Assembly: GCA_947627005.1 (NCBI GenBank)
Contig: CANQUJ010000013.1
Span: forward strand, 1 to 49,042
Length of the DNA: 49,042 bases
Source: an uncultured Clostridia bacterium
GTDB taxonomy: Bacteria > Bacillota > Clostridia > Oscillospirales > Ruminococcaceae
Direction: 5' to 3'
The position numbers were made by a program, and so were the translations under genes. The notes under the pieces were generated by a model, which worked only from the letters and a program-made list of their open reading frames with translations, made no database searches and was not told the DNA's origin. Shown here piece by piece: positions 1 through 7,933 of this stretch. Position 1 is the first letter of the stretch. Every line of letters begins with the position of its first letter.

Positions 1-12
1 CTCATATTTAAT

Positions 13-51
13 CCTCCATTGTGATGTCTCTATTTTACATCACTTTGGAGG
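13..51. terminator. Inverted repeat, possible terminator
   Basis: Two 15-base arms (13-27 and 37-51) pair with two mismatches around a 9-base loop. The arm tips are CCTCC and GGAGG. It lies just past the end of the broken recombinase reading frame. It could be a terminator or the end of a mobile element; no long T-run decides between these. Confidence 0.35.
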
Positions 52-52
52 T

Positions 53-463
53 TTACACAAGATTTGGGAGGGAGTCGTTTGTCTTCAAACACGAGGCGGG
101 ACATGCGGGATTTTGCCCAAAGAGCGTTCTTCGCACGGTCGATTGACTGCAAAAACAGCTTGGCTTTCGGTTGTTTATACTCGTCCTGCTCGTTCCGCTT
201 TCACCGCACAGGTATGCCCCACAGTATCCGCAGAACAGCTTCGTTGTGAGAAGATAATCGTCCTCTGCCTTATGCCTCGCAGGGGCTTTTTTATTTTCCG
301 AGAGCCGGTTCTGCACCCTGTCGAACACATCTTTAGAAACGATTGCGGGTATGCCGTCGGGGATAATAATGTCGCGGTATGTATACTCCCCGATATATCT
401 GCGGTTTTTCAAAAGGTGCTGAACGCTGTTGTAATTGAGCGGCAGACCGCGGCTGTTTTTCAC
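53..463 (-). pseudogene. Large serine recombinase fragment (recombinase / zinc-ribbon region), broken
   Basis: The N-terminal part reads like the middle of a large serine recombinase. It has the recombinase-domain stretch LKNRRYIGEYTYRD and the DGIPAIVSKDVFDRVQ segment, followed by the start of the zinc beta-ribbon (LFCGYCGAYLCGESG). The catalytic resolvase domain is absent upstream, and after the second CxxC-like pair the frame runs into unrelated sequence (from about residue 93). Both ends are therefore lost and it should be inactive. A second damaged serine recombinase lies at 33.7-35.2 kb, so this chromosome has hosted more than one element of this kind. Confidence 0.7.
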
Positions 464-473
464 GCTGTTTTAA

Positions 474-1274
474 TTACAAATCAATCAAAAAGTCATATAC
501 GATTTGATTAAAATCTTTAGCTTCTTCATACGCTGCGTGACCCAAATTTTCATACATATGAATTTTGCAGCCGAGCTTTTCGGCAATTTCTTCGGAAGCA
601 GCGCCGGTGACGACCCTGTCTTGCTTGCCGCCAATAACGAGCGTCGGGCATTTGATTTTATCCAAAATCTCGTATGTATTGCAGGTGAGGCAGGCTTTTG
701 CCAACATAATGAACCTCTGCGAATCTTTTGGCTTTTGAAGCGACGTCAGCAGCGGCATGAGCAGGCGGTACCGCTTCACATAAGCTTCCGAATACATCTT
801 TTCTGCCATGTCCGCGACAAGCCCCTTGAAGTCGCCTTTCTCAACCATCTCAACCCAATCGTTGACTACCTGCATTACCGTATCGTTATTTTTAGAGAGC
901 GTTACCGCGAGAACCAGTCTGCACACCAGATTCGGTCTGTCGATTGCGAGATATTGCGCGATCATTCCGCCCTGCGAAACGCCGAAAACATCGGCGTTTG
1001 TAATTTCCAACGCGTCCATTGCCGCGGCTATATCCGCAGCCATCTCCCGAACGATTATGCCGTCGTGAACGTCGGGTCGCCTATCGAAAAGATAGACCTT
1101 GAAATCCTTGGCAAAAACTCGGTACATATACGCAAGCGACAGCGCCGAGCCCTTTATCCCGCGCGTGTTTAGACCCTGTATCATAACGAGGGGCTTCGCG
1201 CCGCTGCCAAATGTAATATAATCGAACTGCCTGCCCGAAATATCAAGTTTTGATTCTTTGGCGTTGTACATCAT
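474..1274 (-). CDS. Alpha/beta hydrolase
   Basis: About 266 residues with an alpha/beta-hydrolase layout: an early oxyanion-type stretch (VMIQGLNTRG), the nucleophile elbow GVSQGG, a late acid in GGKQDRVV and the catalytic histidine in LGHAAYEE. Cytoplasmic, with no signal peptide. The substrate cannot be told; relatives include small esterases and MhpC/BioH-like enzymes. I chose the ATG at 1274 because GGGAG sits 7 bases upstream. A longer GTG-started version beginning at 1322 has no good ribosome site. The gene stands alone between the recombinase remnant and the IS200 element. Confidence 0.85.
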   Translation of the reverse strand: MMYNAKESKLDISGRQFDYITFGSGAKPLVMIQGLNTRGIKGSALSLAYMYRVFAKDFKVYLFDRRPDVHDGIIVREMAADIAAAMDALEITNADVFGVSQGGMIAQYLAIDRPNLVCRLVLAVTLSKNNDTVMQVVNDWVEMVEKGDFKGLVADMAEKMYSEAYVKRYRLLMPLLTSLQKPKDSQRFIMLAKACLTCNTYEILDKIKCPTLVIGGKQDRVVTGAASEEIAEKLGCKIHMYENLGHAAYEEAKDFNQIVYDFLIDL

Positions 1275-1530
1275 AAAAACGCTCCCAAAATTCCGAAGTT
1301 TATGGTTAGACTCTATTAGCACTGTATTTTATTTTCCGTTCTCCCGAAGAATCCGAATCAATGCTTCTTTCAGCCTCTCGCTCATCGGCGACTTCGGGTC
1401 GAAGCACATCTTGCACCTTGCAAGACGATTAGAACACATTTCGGAATTTTTGGCAATAGCTTGTTCGCATAAATTATGAAAAAGTTTCGGAGCAAGCACA
1501 GCAAGTGCAGCCACACTTGCGAATAACCAT

Positions 1531-2229
1531 CCCCCGGCGCAGCCGGGGGTATTTCAATAATCGCCCCATAGGGGCTCATGTTACAAGCCACGCCTTGAAA
1601 GGCGTTCCGACACAGGACGCTTCGCGGCTGCGTTCTCTCGCGTCCTGTTACTACTTACCCGTTGAACGGGTCTGTGTCGTCCAACGTCAGCTGACCCGAT
1701 GTTCTATCCTCTTCCAGCTGCCTTTGAATATACTCCGTTATTGCCTTTGTGTTCTTGCCCACCGTATCCACATAATACCCTCTGCACCAGAATGAGCGGT
1801 TCCGATACTTATATTTCATATCTCCCCACTTGTTGTAGATCATGATGCTGCTCTTTCCTTTCAGGTATCCCATAAAAGACGATACCGAATGCTTTGGCGG
1901 TATCTCCACAAGAATATGTACATGGTCGGGACATGCTTCTGCCTCTAACAAAGTTACTCCGTACCAGTTGCATAACTGTCTCAACATTTGACCTATTTCC
2001 AACCTTTTGGTTCCATAAAACACCTTTCTGCGATACTTCGGTGCAAACACTATGTGATACTTGCAATTCCACTTTGAATGTGATAAACTGTGTATGTCAT
2101 TCACGTTGTAATGACCTCCTTTTGACTTCTATTGCAGTTGCAGCTGCAATCTTAGTATAGTCAAAAGGAGTTTTACTTTCAAGACTGATAGCTATAAGCT
2201 CTTTTGAACCCCCGGCCAAGCCGGGGGTT
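1531..2229 (-). mobile_element. IS200/IS605-type insertion sequence
   Basis: A single tnpA gene is bracketed by two short hairpins with the same stem: CCCCCGGC-gca-GCCGGGGG at 1531-1549 and a 10-bp version with loop CAA at 2207-2229. Subterminal hairpins recognised as single strands are the hallmark of IS200/IS605 elements, which lack inverted terminal repeats. No tnpB is present. The true cleavage points lie just outside the hairpins and cannot be fixed from this sequence alone. Confidence 0.8.
1655..2104 (-). CDS. tnpA: IS200/IS605 family transposase TnpA
   Basis: 149 residues, the usual length. The Y1 HUH single-strand transposase signature is complete: the metal-binding pair H61 and H63 in CPDHVHILVE, and the nucleophile Tyr125 in AITEYIQRQ near the C-terminus. 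The early KYHIVFAPKYRRKVFYG stretch is typical of the family. It acts by peel-and-paste of single-stranded DNA, inserting next to short target motifs. The reading frame looks intact, so the element could still be active. An AGGAGG-like site precedes the start. Confidence 0.92.
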   Translation of the reverse strand: MNDIHSLSHSKWNCKYHIVFAPKYRRKVFYGTKRLEIGQMLRQLCNWYGVTLLEAEACPDHVHILVEIPPKHSVSSFMGYLKGKSSIMIYNKWGDMKYKYRNRSFWCRGYYVDTVGKNTKAITEYIQRQLEEDRTSGQLTLDDTDPFNG

Positions 2230-2231
2230 TC

Positions 2232-2630
2232 GAGGTACAAAAAGGTATCCCCTCGCTCCGGCGAGGGGATACTATCTTTAGTCACCCCACCCCTCTCGCT
2301 TTGCTCGCGCCCCCGCCCCTCGAGGGGCGGGGGTGCATGAAAGCGGTTTTTGCCCAAGAGGACGAGCGGGCGGGCATTTATGCCCGCGAAGTCCGATTGG
2401 CTGCAAAAACCAGCTTTCAGTCCCTCGAGGGGCGGGGGCTTTGCTTTTTCATACTTTCGCGCAAAGCTTTATGGGGGTGGGGTGGCTTTAAATAGTATGA
2501 GGCGTTAGCCGAATACCTTTTAAGCAAGGGTCGGCGGGCGGGAATTTTCTGTGATTAACTATGTCCAGCCGCTTAAAACATCATTTGCGCAGCGAATACC
2601 TTTTTTGAATCGTCCGGCCTTAATTTTATC
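2232..2630. repeat. Repeat island 1 (hairpin units)
   Basis: No gene is visible. Contains three hairpin units: an inverted copy at about 2234-2280 with TATCCCCTCG/CGAGGGGATA arms, and direct copies at about 2490-2520 and 2586-2600 (GCGTTAGC-CGAATACCTTTT type). It also holds GC-rich modules with CCCCGCCCCTCGAGGGGCGG palindromes. The same modules recur at 7.4-7.9, 8.7-9.85 and 15.1-16.7 kb. Confidence 0.75.
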
Positions 2631-2651
2631 TCTCTCCCCTTCCCTCCCCCC

Positions 2652-2680
2652 TTGAAAACCTACGAAATATATGTTATAAT
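2652..2680 (+). promoter_or_regulatory. Promoter of the Rrf2-type regulator
   Basis: TTGAAA and TATAAT are separated by 17 bases, about 30 bases ahead of the start codon. AAAGGAGG lies just before the ATG. Confidence 0.75.
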
Positions 2681-2710
2681 TAGGTTATTGACCGCAAAGG
2701 AGGCCGAAAT

Positions 2711-3145
2711 ATGAAAATTTCCACAAAGGGGCGCTATGCGCTGCGAATGCTTCTTGACTTGGCGGCGCACCAAAGCGAGGGCTACATCGCGCTGAAAGAC
2801 ATCGCGGATCGCCAAAAAATCTCTAAAAAATACCTCGAACAGATCGTCCCGATTCTGAATAAGTCTGACGTTTTAAAGGCGAATCGCGGCTACCAGGGCG
2901 GCTATATGCTCGCGAAAGACCCATCGCAATACACCGTCGGCGAGATTCTTCGGCTTACCGAGGGCAGCCTCGCGCCGGTCTTCTGCGCCGAGTGCCCCGG
3001 CGACTGCAAAAGAAGCCCCGATTGCCCCACTCTTCCGGTCTGGCAGGGGCTATATCGCGCGATTAGCGAGTACCTCGACGGCATCACGCTCCAAGATATT
3101 TTGGACGACAGCCAAAAGCGCTCCGCAGACAATTATGTCATTTGA
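2711..3145 (+). CDS. Rrf2 family transcriptional regulator
   Basis: 144 residues starting MKISTKGRYALRMLLDLA, the classic Rrf2 winged-helix opening, with recognition elements around SKKYLEQI and NRGYQGGY. Four cysteines at 92, 95, 99 and 105 (FCAECPGDCKRSPDCP) sit where IscR/NsrR-type proteins hold an Fe-S cluster, so it probably senses Fe-S status or redox. CymR-type cysteine regulators usually lack these cysteines. Next along is convergent cysK, so control of cysteine or Fe-S supply is a reasonable guess. It has its own promoter and may repress itself. Confidence 0.9.
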   Translation: MKISTKGRYALRMLLDLAAHQSEGYIALKDIADRQKISKKYLEQIVPILNKSDVLKANRGYQGGYMLAKDPSQYTVGEILRLTEGSLAPVFCAECPGDCKRSPDCPTLPVWQGLYRAISEYLDGITLQDILDDSQKRSADNYVI

Positions 3146-3178
3146 TTTTGGGGGGTAGCGCCGCATTTTCCAATTTTA

Positions 3179-3404
3179 GGAAATAGTAGAAATATCAGAA
3201 TTTGTATGACTTCTTAAAAAACCGTTTTTAAGATATATTGATATATTATAATACGCATTTTTCCTTTTATAGATATCTATAAAGCCTTTATTATAGGATT
3301 ATATTGCTATCTTGAAAAGAATGTAAAAGAAATTTGAATTGATAATTTATAATATTTCTTGAAATCACGACTACCTTGTTATTTCTGATATTTCTACTAT
3401 TTCC
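3179..3404. mobile_element. MITE-like element with 22-bp perfect terminal inverted repeats
   Basis: 3179-3200 (starts GGAAATAGTAG) and 3383-3404 (ends CTACTATTTCC) are perfect 22-base inverted repeats enclosing 182 bases of very AT-rich sequence with no reading frame. The flanks do not show a clear target duplication. The size and structure suggest a non-autonomous transposon-like element, though no matching transposase is present in the window. Confidence 0.5.
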
Positions 3405-3417
3405 GGAATATGGTAAT

Positions 3418-3527
3418 TCAGAGGATAGAGTTTAGATGATTAGAGGATAGAAGCGCTCGGACTGAAAACCGTCTCCATCTTCCAACTTCTACCCTCTATC
3501 CTCTAACTTCAACTTCTATCTTCTACT
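3418..3527. repeat. Purine-rich 7-8-mer repeat (GAGGATAGA type), inverted arrangement
   Basis: GAGGATAGAG / AGAGGATAGAAG on the left half faces CTTCTACCCTCTATCCTC and CTTCTATCTTCTACTCC on the right half, downstream of cysK. The same word family recurs at 15083-15130 and 27627-27722. Confidence 0.5.
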
Positions 3528-4452
3528 CCGCGAACATCGGGGTCGAAAGATATCTCTCGCCGGTGTCGGGCAAAAGCGCGACGATTATTTTGCCCTTGTT
3601 CTCGGGTCGCTTGGCGAGCTGCGTTGCGGCATAGACTGCCGCTCCCGAAGAAATTCCGACCAGAAGTCCCTCTTTGCGCGCCAAAGCCCTGCCGGTCGCG
3701 AAGGCGTCCTCGTTCTCTACGGTTATTATCTCGTCGTAGACGCCGGTGTTAAGCGTTTCGGGGACGAACCCCGCGCCGATTCCCTGAATTTTATGCGGGC
3801 CGGATATTCCCTTTGAAAGGACCGGCGAGCTCGCCGGCTCGACAGCGACCACCTTAACGTTCGGGTTCTTGGATTTCAGATATTCCCCGACCCCGGTGAC
3901 AGTCCCGCCTGTTCCTACCCCGGCGACGAAGATGTCGACCTTGCCGTCGGTGTCCTCCCAGATCTCGGGCCCGGTGGTTTTTCTATGGATCTCCGGGTTT
4001 GCGGGGTTGGTAAACTGGCTCGGTATAAAGCTGTTCGGGGTCGACTCCGCAAGCTCCTGCGCCTTTGCGATAGCGCCCTTCATTCCCTTTGCGCCGTCGG
4101 TCAAAACAAGCTCCGCGCCGTATGCCTTAAGAAGATTTCTGCGCTCAACGCTCATCGTCTCGGGCATCGTGAGGATAATTTTATATCCCCTCGCCGCCGC
4201 AACGGCCGAAAGCCCGATCCCGGTGTTGCCGCTCGTCGGCTCGATTATGACCGAGTCCGGCTTCAAAAGCCCCTTCGCCTCGGCGTCGTCTATCATCGCC
4301 TTGGCAATCCTGTCCTTAACGCTCCCGGCGGGGTTGAAGTATTCAAGCTTGCCGTAAACCTCTGCCCCCAAAGCGTTTTCTTTGATGTAGTTCGTAAGCT
4401 TCAAAAGCGGCGTCCTGCCGATCAAATCGGTGATTTTATCGTATGTTTTCAT
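3523..4452 (-). CDS. cysK: Cysteine synthase A (O-acetylserine sulfhydrylase)
   Basis: Makes L-cysteine from O-acetylserine and sulfide using PLP, in the cytoplasm. 309 residues, normal for the family. PLP-binding Lys46 lies in [15 protein letters not shown] follows as the substrate-binding loop, then GVGTGGT for the PLP phosphate, and ISSGAA near the C-terminus. I start at the ATG at 4452 ([12 protein letters not shown]), which has GGAG 8 bases upstream, rather than the ATG six codons earlier. Its promoter leaves a 130-base leader. The neighbouring Rrf2-type gene points to sulfur or redox regulation. Confidence 0.95.
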   Translation of the reverse strand: MKTYDKITDLIGRTPLLKLTNYIKENALGAEVYGKLEYFNPAGSVKDRIAKAMIDDAEAKGLLKPDSVIIEPTSGNTGIGLSAVAAARGYKIILTMPETMSVERRNLLKAYGAELVLTDGAKGMKGAIAKAQELAESTPNSFIPSQFTNPANPEIHRKTTGPEIWEDTDGKVDIFVAGVGTGGTVTGVGEYLKSKNPNVKVVAVEPASSPVLSKGISGPHKIQGIGAGFVPETLNTGVYDEIITVENEDAFATGRALARKEGLLVGISSGAAVYAATQLAKRPENKGKIIVALLPDTGERYLSTPMFAE

Positions 4453-4588
4453 AGGTTTTGCTCCTTTCAAAATTGCGGTTTATATTTGTTCGACGGTGTT
4501 TCGCAAAAGCTGCGACATCGTCTATTTATATTCCGCGCGATCACTGAAAATCCCCCTATTGCATATTTTGCCTATTGATTATGTAGGC

Positions 4589-4617
4589 ATTATATCACCC
4601 CTCCCCCGAAATGTCAA
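4589..4617 (-). promoter_or_regulatory. cysK promoter
   Basis: On the minus strand TTGACA and TATAAT are separated by exactly 17 bases. Just downstream CAATAGG occurs twice, 16 bases apart, a possible regulator site within the leader. Confidence 0.75.
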
Positions 4618-4664
4618 GACCAAAATGCGCTGACTGCAAATTTCCGTTTTTTGAACAGTCGCTA

Positions 4665-4693
4665 TTGACAACGGCGGGGTCAATATGTATAAT
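4665..4693 (+). promoter_or_regulatory. Promoter of the HD-domain gene
   Basis: Consensus TTGACA, 17-base spacer, consensus TATAAT. AAGGAG follows before the start codon at 4738. Confidence 0.85.
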
Positions 4694-4737
4694 TCATATA
4701 ATGCCGATAGGTTTAATTTTTTAAGGAGATGCCGAAA

Positions 4738-5310
4738 ATGTCGAAAGAACTTACAAGAAGCGAAGCGTGGGAGCTTTTGCAAAAGTGGAATCAAGAGCCG
4801 TTCCACCTTAAACACGCGGTGACCGTCGAGGGCGTTATGAAATATTTCGCCAACGAACTCGGCTACGCCGACGAGGCAGATTTTTGGGGGATAGTCGGGC
4901 TTTTGCACGACCTCGATTTTGAAAAATTCCCGGAGCAGCACTGCATAAAAGAGCAGGAAATTTTGCGCGAATACGGCGCGGACGAGCGGCTTATACACGC
5001 CGTCGCAAGCCACGGCTACGGGCTTACGGTGGACGTCAAGCCGGAGCACGAGATGGAAAAGATCCTCTACGCGGTCGACGAGCTTACCGGGCTTATCGGC
5101 GCGGTAGCGATAATGCGGCCGTCAAAGAGCGTGTCCGACCTCGAGCTGAAATCGGTCAAGAAAAAGTATAAAACGCCAAACTTCGCGGCCGGCTGCTCTC
5201 GTGAAGTCATCAGCCGCGGCGCGGAAATGCTCGGCTGGGATTTAGACGAGTTGATCAGCCGGACGATTCTGGCAATGCGAAGCTGCGAGGCGGAATACGA
5301 GAAGTTTTAA
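4738..5310 (+). CDS. HD-domain hydrolase
   Basis: 190 residues. The metal-binding HD pattern is seen as HLKHAV near residue 23-28, then GLLHDLDFEKFPEQH (the HD pair), with later histidines in LIHAVASHGYG and an Asp in VDELTG. This matches the small predicted HDIG/HD phosphohydrolases. The substrate is unknown; nucleotide or small phosphoester hydrolysis is likely. The ATG at 4729 overlaps the ribosome site, so the ATG at 4738, 9 bases after GGAG, is the start. Consensus promoter, single gene, ending in a strong hairpin terminator. Confidence 0.85.
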   Translation: MSKELTRSEAWELLQKWNQEPFHLKHAVTVEGVMKYFANELGYADEADFWGIVGLLHDLDFEKFPEQHCIKEQEILREYGADERLIHAVASHGYGLTVDVKPEHEMEKILYAVDELTGLIGAVAIMRPSKSVSDLELKSVKKKYKTPNFAAGCSREVISRGAEMLGWDLDELISRTILAMRSCEAEYEKF

Positions 5311-5346
5311 CGTCATTATAAGTCAATTTTGACCCGAAAATTAAAT

Positions 5347-5380
5347 CGGCAGAATTTTGTATAACCTGCAAATTCTGCCG
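5347..5380. terminator. Bidirectional terminator between convergent genes
   Basis: CGGCAGAATTT (5347-5357) pairs perfectly with AAATTCTGCCG (5370-5380) and is followed by ATTTTTGTC. A near-identical hairpin with the same stem occurs at 47539-47573. Confidence 0.75.
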
Positions 5381-5403
5381 AATTTTTGTCTGTTTCCCGC
5401 GAT

Positions 5404-6417
5404 TTATTCAAAATCAATACTGCCGGTGTCGGTCTTGATCTCGCACCTGCCGCCGGTCGAGGTTTTCGGAACGCTCACCCGCCCGGTGTCGGATTCCGCG
5501 AAGTATATCTTGTCGCTCAAAAGCTTGCCGCTTATGCTGCCGGTGTCGGTCTCGATGTAAAGCTCGGCGGCGTCGCAGCCGTTAAGGCCGATATACCCGG
5601 TGTCGCTTATAAGCTCGAATTTACCGCTTCCCAAAACGTTTTCAAGCTCGATGTCGCCGGTGTCGGTCTCTGCGTAAAGTCCGCCGCAGCCGATGTTTTT
5701 AAGGTCGACCCGCCCGGTATCGACGTCTGCGCGAATCTCCCCACATTCGATATTTTCAATGCCGATATGCCCCGTCCCCGTCTCGGCGACTATGCTTCCG
5801 TCCGTCTTTCCGCCGTCAAGATTTATGCTGCCGGTGTCGGTCTTAAGCTTCATGCTTCCGGCAGAGACGCCGTTTAAGTCTATCGCGCCGGTGTCAAGCT
5901 CTATCTCGACTGTGCGCTCTGCGCTCGCCGAACATTTAACCGCGCCGGTGTGGCCTTGTATGTCAATGCTCTCAAAGGCAAAGTCCTTCGGGATATCCAC
6001 CGCTCCGGTGTCCGTCTCGACTCCCAAAAGGCTATACTCGCTCTTCGGAAGATATACCGTCATCGTCGGGTTTTTAAAAGAAAATGAAATAAAATTCAGC
6101 CATATCCGCGAATCCTCGGTGTCGACTACGAGGGCGCCGTCCCTGACCTCGGCGGTGTGTTTGACCTTCTCGTCCTCACAGCAGACTATCCTGCATTTTC
6201 CGTCCTCTGCGGGCAAAAATTTAATGTCGGTCGTATACACCTTTATCGCGATATTTTCAAAATCTCCGCTCGGCTCAAGGGTCGTTTCTACGTATTCCAC
6301 AGTCCCGAGCTTGTCTATATTCCACCCGCCGAGGGCGAGGGCGGTTACAAACAGAAGCGCTCCCGCAAAAATAAGCGCCGCCGCGGCGATAAGCCAATTT
6401 TTAGTCGTTTTAGTCAT
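5404..6417 (-). CDS. DUF4097-type beta-strand repeat protein, membrane anchored
   Basis: 337 residues. One membrane segment at residues 8-30 is followed by an extracytoplasmic domain of repeated beta strands. TDTG-type turns (ETDTGAVDI, KTDTGSINL, DVDTGRVDL, ETDTGDIEL, ISDTGYIGL, ETDTGSISG, KTDTGSIDF) recur about every 18-22 residues, as in DUF4097/LiaG-type right-handed beta helices. Its start overlaps the stop of the preceding DUF1700 gene by 4 bases, so the two are translationally coupled. The role is probably envelope-related; the exact activity is unknown. Confidence 0.88.
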   Translation of the reverse strand: MTKTTKNWLIAAAALIFAGALLFVTALALGGWNIDKLGTVEYVETTLEPSGDFENIAIKVYTTDIKFLPAEDGKCRIVCCEDEKVKHTAEVRDGALVVDTEDSRIWLNFISFSFKNPTMTVYLPKSEYSLLGVETDTGAVDIPKDFAFESIDIQGHTGAVKCSASAERTVEIELDTGAIDLNGVSAGSMKLKTDTGSINLDGGKTDGSIVAETGTGHIGIENIECGEIRADVDTGRVDLKNIGCGGLYAETDTGDIELENVLGSGKFELISDTGYIGLNGCDAAELYIETDTGSISGKLLSDKIYFAESDTGRVSVPKTSTGGRCEIKTDTGSIDFE

Positions 6418-7016
6418 CTTGCAGTCTCCTTTCCGACAAGCATATGTTTAAGTCCGATAGCGATTTTTTTAGTCGCCCAAATTACCCCACGCGCCGCAGC
6501 AAGGCATATGAAAAACATAAGTATCGCCGCCCCCGCGCTTACAAGCGCGATCGCGAGCAACGCCAAAGCGGCGAGAGGTCTGCCGCAAACCGCATTGTAA
6601 ACTGCGGAAATAATCACACCGAACCAGCTTGCGATAAGCGAAACAAAGACCGCCCAGAGCGAGATTATAACCGACCAGACGACGATATACGCCGCCAAAA
6701 CTATCGCGAAAACAGCGGCCAAAATCGGGAACCACAGCGGGAAGCCGAGTATCAGAAGAACTACGACCCCGGGGTTCACCGGGCTCTTAGGCTTGATTTT
6801 TTCTTTCACGAGTTTTGTAAGCGGGGTCTCCGCCAAAATCTGCGAAACGACTTCGTCAACGCCGCCTATCTCGGCGACCGCCTCGGCCTCGGAAAGGCCC
6901 TCTTCCATTCGGTCGTCGATCATCTCGGCGTAAAAGTTCAGCCGCTCCTCGATATCCCCCTGCGGCAACCCCCGCAGGCCCCGCCGAAGCCGCTCTAAAA
7001 ATTCCTGTTTATTCAT
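6414..7016 (-). CDS. DUF1700 (HAAS) domain membrane protein
   Basis: 200 residues. The N-terminal 70 are the HAAS/DUF1700 helical domain (MNKQEFLERLRRGLRGLP, EERLNFYAEMIDDRMEEGLSE, AVAEIGG), followed by two long hydrophobic regions (about residues 83-140 and 148-180). These proteins typically follow a PadR regulator and work with DUF4097 proteins as membrane partners or anti-regulators. The ATG at 7016 has AGGAGG 6 bases upstream and overlaps the PadR stop codon. Confidence 0.9.
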   Translation of the reverse strand: MNKQEFLERLRRGLRGLPQGDIEERLNFYAEMIDDRMEEGLSEAEAVAEIGGVDEVVSQILAETPLTKLVKEKIKPKSPVNPGVVVLLILGFPLWFPILAAVFAIVLAAYIVVWSVIISLWAVFVSLIASWFGVIISAVYNAVCGRPLAALALLAIALVSAGAAILMFFICLAAARGVIWATKKIAIGLKHMLVGKETAR

Positions 7017-7326
7017 TTTCTTCCTCCTTGACAACAAAACGGTAGATGGAAAGGATCTCCTTCCAGTCCTCTTTAAATTCTTCGATGCGCCCAAGCCCCA
7101 AGGCGGTGATGTGGTAGTATTTTCTAAGCCGCCCGTCGTGCTCGACGCTGTGAACGGTCAACATTCCCGCCGTCTCGAGGCGCTTTAGAATGGTATATAA
7201 AGTCGATTCGGAGAGCGAAAGATACGGCTTCATATCCTTGATGATTTGGTAGCCGTAGGAATCCTTGTCCTTTATCGCCGCCAGCACGCAAACGTCCAAA
7301 AGCCCGCGCTTCAACTGAATATCCAT
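7009..7326 (-). CDS. PadR family transcriptional regulator
   Basis: 105 residues, the short subfamily 1 form. The winged helix is clear: LLDVCVLAAIKDKDSYGYQIIKD, then ESTLYTILKRLETAGML and the wing GRLRKYYHIT. First gene of the PadR-DUF1700-DUF4097 operon, with an 8-base overlap with the next gene. PadR repressors of this type usually control their own operon, and a palindrome fills its promoter spacer. Confidence 0.93.
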   Translation of the reverse strand: MDIQLKRGLLDVCVLAAIKDKDSYGYQIIKDMKPYLSLSESTLYTILKRLETAGMLTVHSVEHDGRLRKYYHITALGLGRIEEFKEDWKEILSIYRFVVKEEENE

Positions 7327-7350
7327 ACAATGCCTCCTTTCACGGTATAC

Positions 7351-7379
7351 ATCATATCACGAAGTATATGATTTGTCAA
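7351..7379 (-). promoter_or_regulatory. padR operon promoter with embedded operator
   Basis: On the minus strand TTGACA, 17 bases, TATGAT. An inverted repeat ATCATAT-N8-ATATGAT (7351-7372) covers the spacer and the -10 box, a natural site for PadR autorepression. Confidence 0.75.
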
Positions 7380-7399
7380 TAGGGGGAGAGAGAAAAATT

Positions 7400-7933
7400 T
7401 TTGAGATAAAAGAAAATGGGAAAGCAGAGCAAAAAAGAAAAATACCCGCCCGCCGGCCCCTGTAAAAAGGAATTCGCTTCGCTCATACTATTTGAATCGC
7501 TCCGCACGAGTTGGGAGACCGCCGAAGGCGGGCTCGCAGCGACGCTGACAAAAGAAATCTCTGCTTCAAAGTTTTGGGCGTCGCTTGCGCCCACCCCCTG
7601 CCCCCTCCCGCAGGGAGGGGAGAACAAGCCGCCGCTGCCTGCTATTTAAAGGAATCGCGCGGGATGCGATGATGTTTTAGCGCAGGGCAGAGCGTTTATA
7701 AATAATAATAGCCCCACCCAAAAGCCGCTGTACCCCGCGTAAAAGGAACTCGGCTTCGCCGAGTGCTATTTTCATTGCACACTCACTGGGTTTATACTTA
7801 AAAATAAGGAAAGTTCCCGCCCATAGTCCGCGAGCCCACGCGGAAAAGGTATTCGGCTAACGCCTCATACTATTTTAAGTCACCCCACCCCTCTCGCTTT
7901 GCTCGTGCCCCCGCCCCACGAGGGGCGGGGGTG
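7400..7933. repeat. Repeat island 2 (hairpin units plus long modules)
   Basis: No believable gene. Inverted hairpin units occur near 7475-7500, 7740-7770 and 7845-7875. A long module at about 7495-7620 contains GCGTCGCTTGCGCCC and GACCGCCGAAGGCGGGC and recurs near 9190-9302, 15840-15970 and 16145-16285. Short reading frames here are repeat translation, not genes. Confidence 0.75.

Noticed and set aside
1329-1514. 61-codon minus-strand frame with SERLKEALIRILREN
   Set aside because: Looks protein-like at its end but has no convincing start signal or family; it may be the tail of a lost gene.
4453-4588. T-box or SAM riboswitch ahead of cysK
   Set aside because: No T-box sequence, specifier stem or SAM-I core could be found, and no terminator precedes the start.
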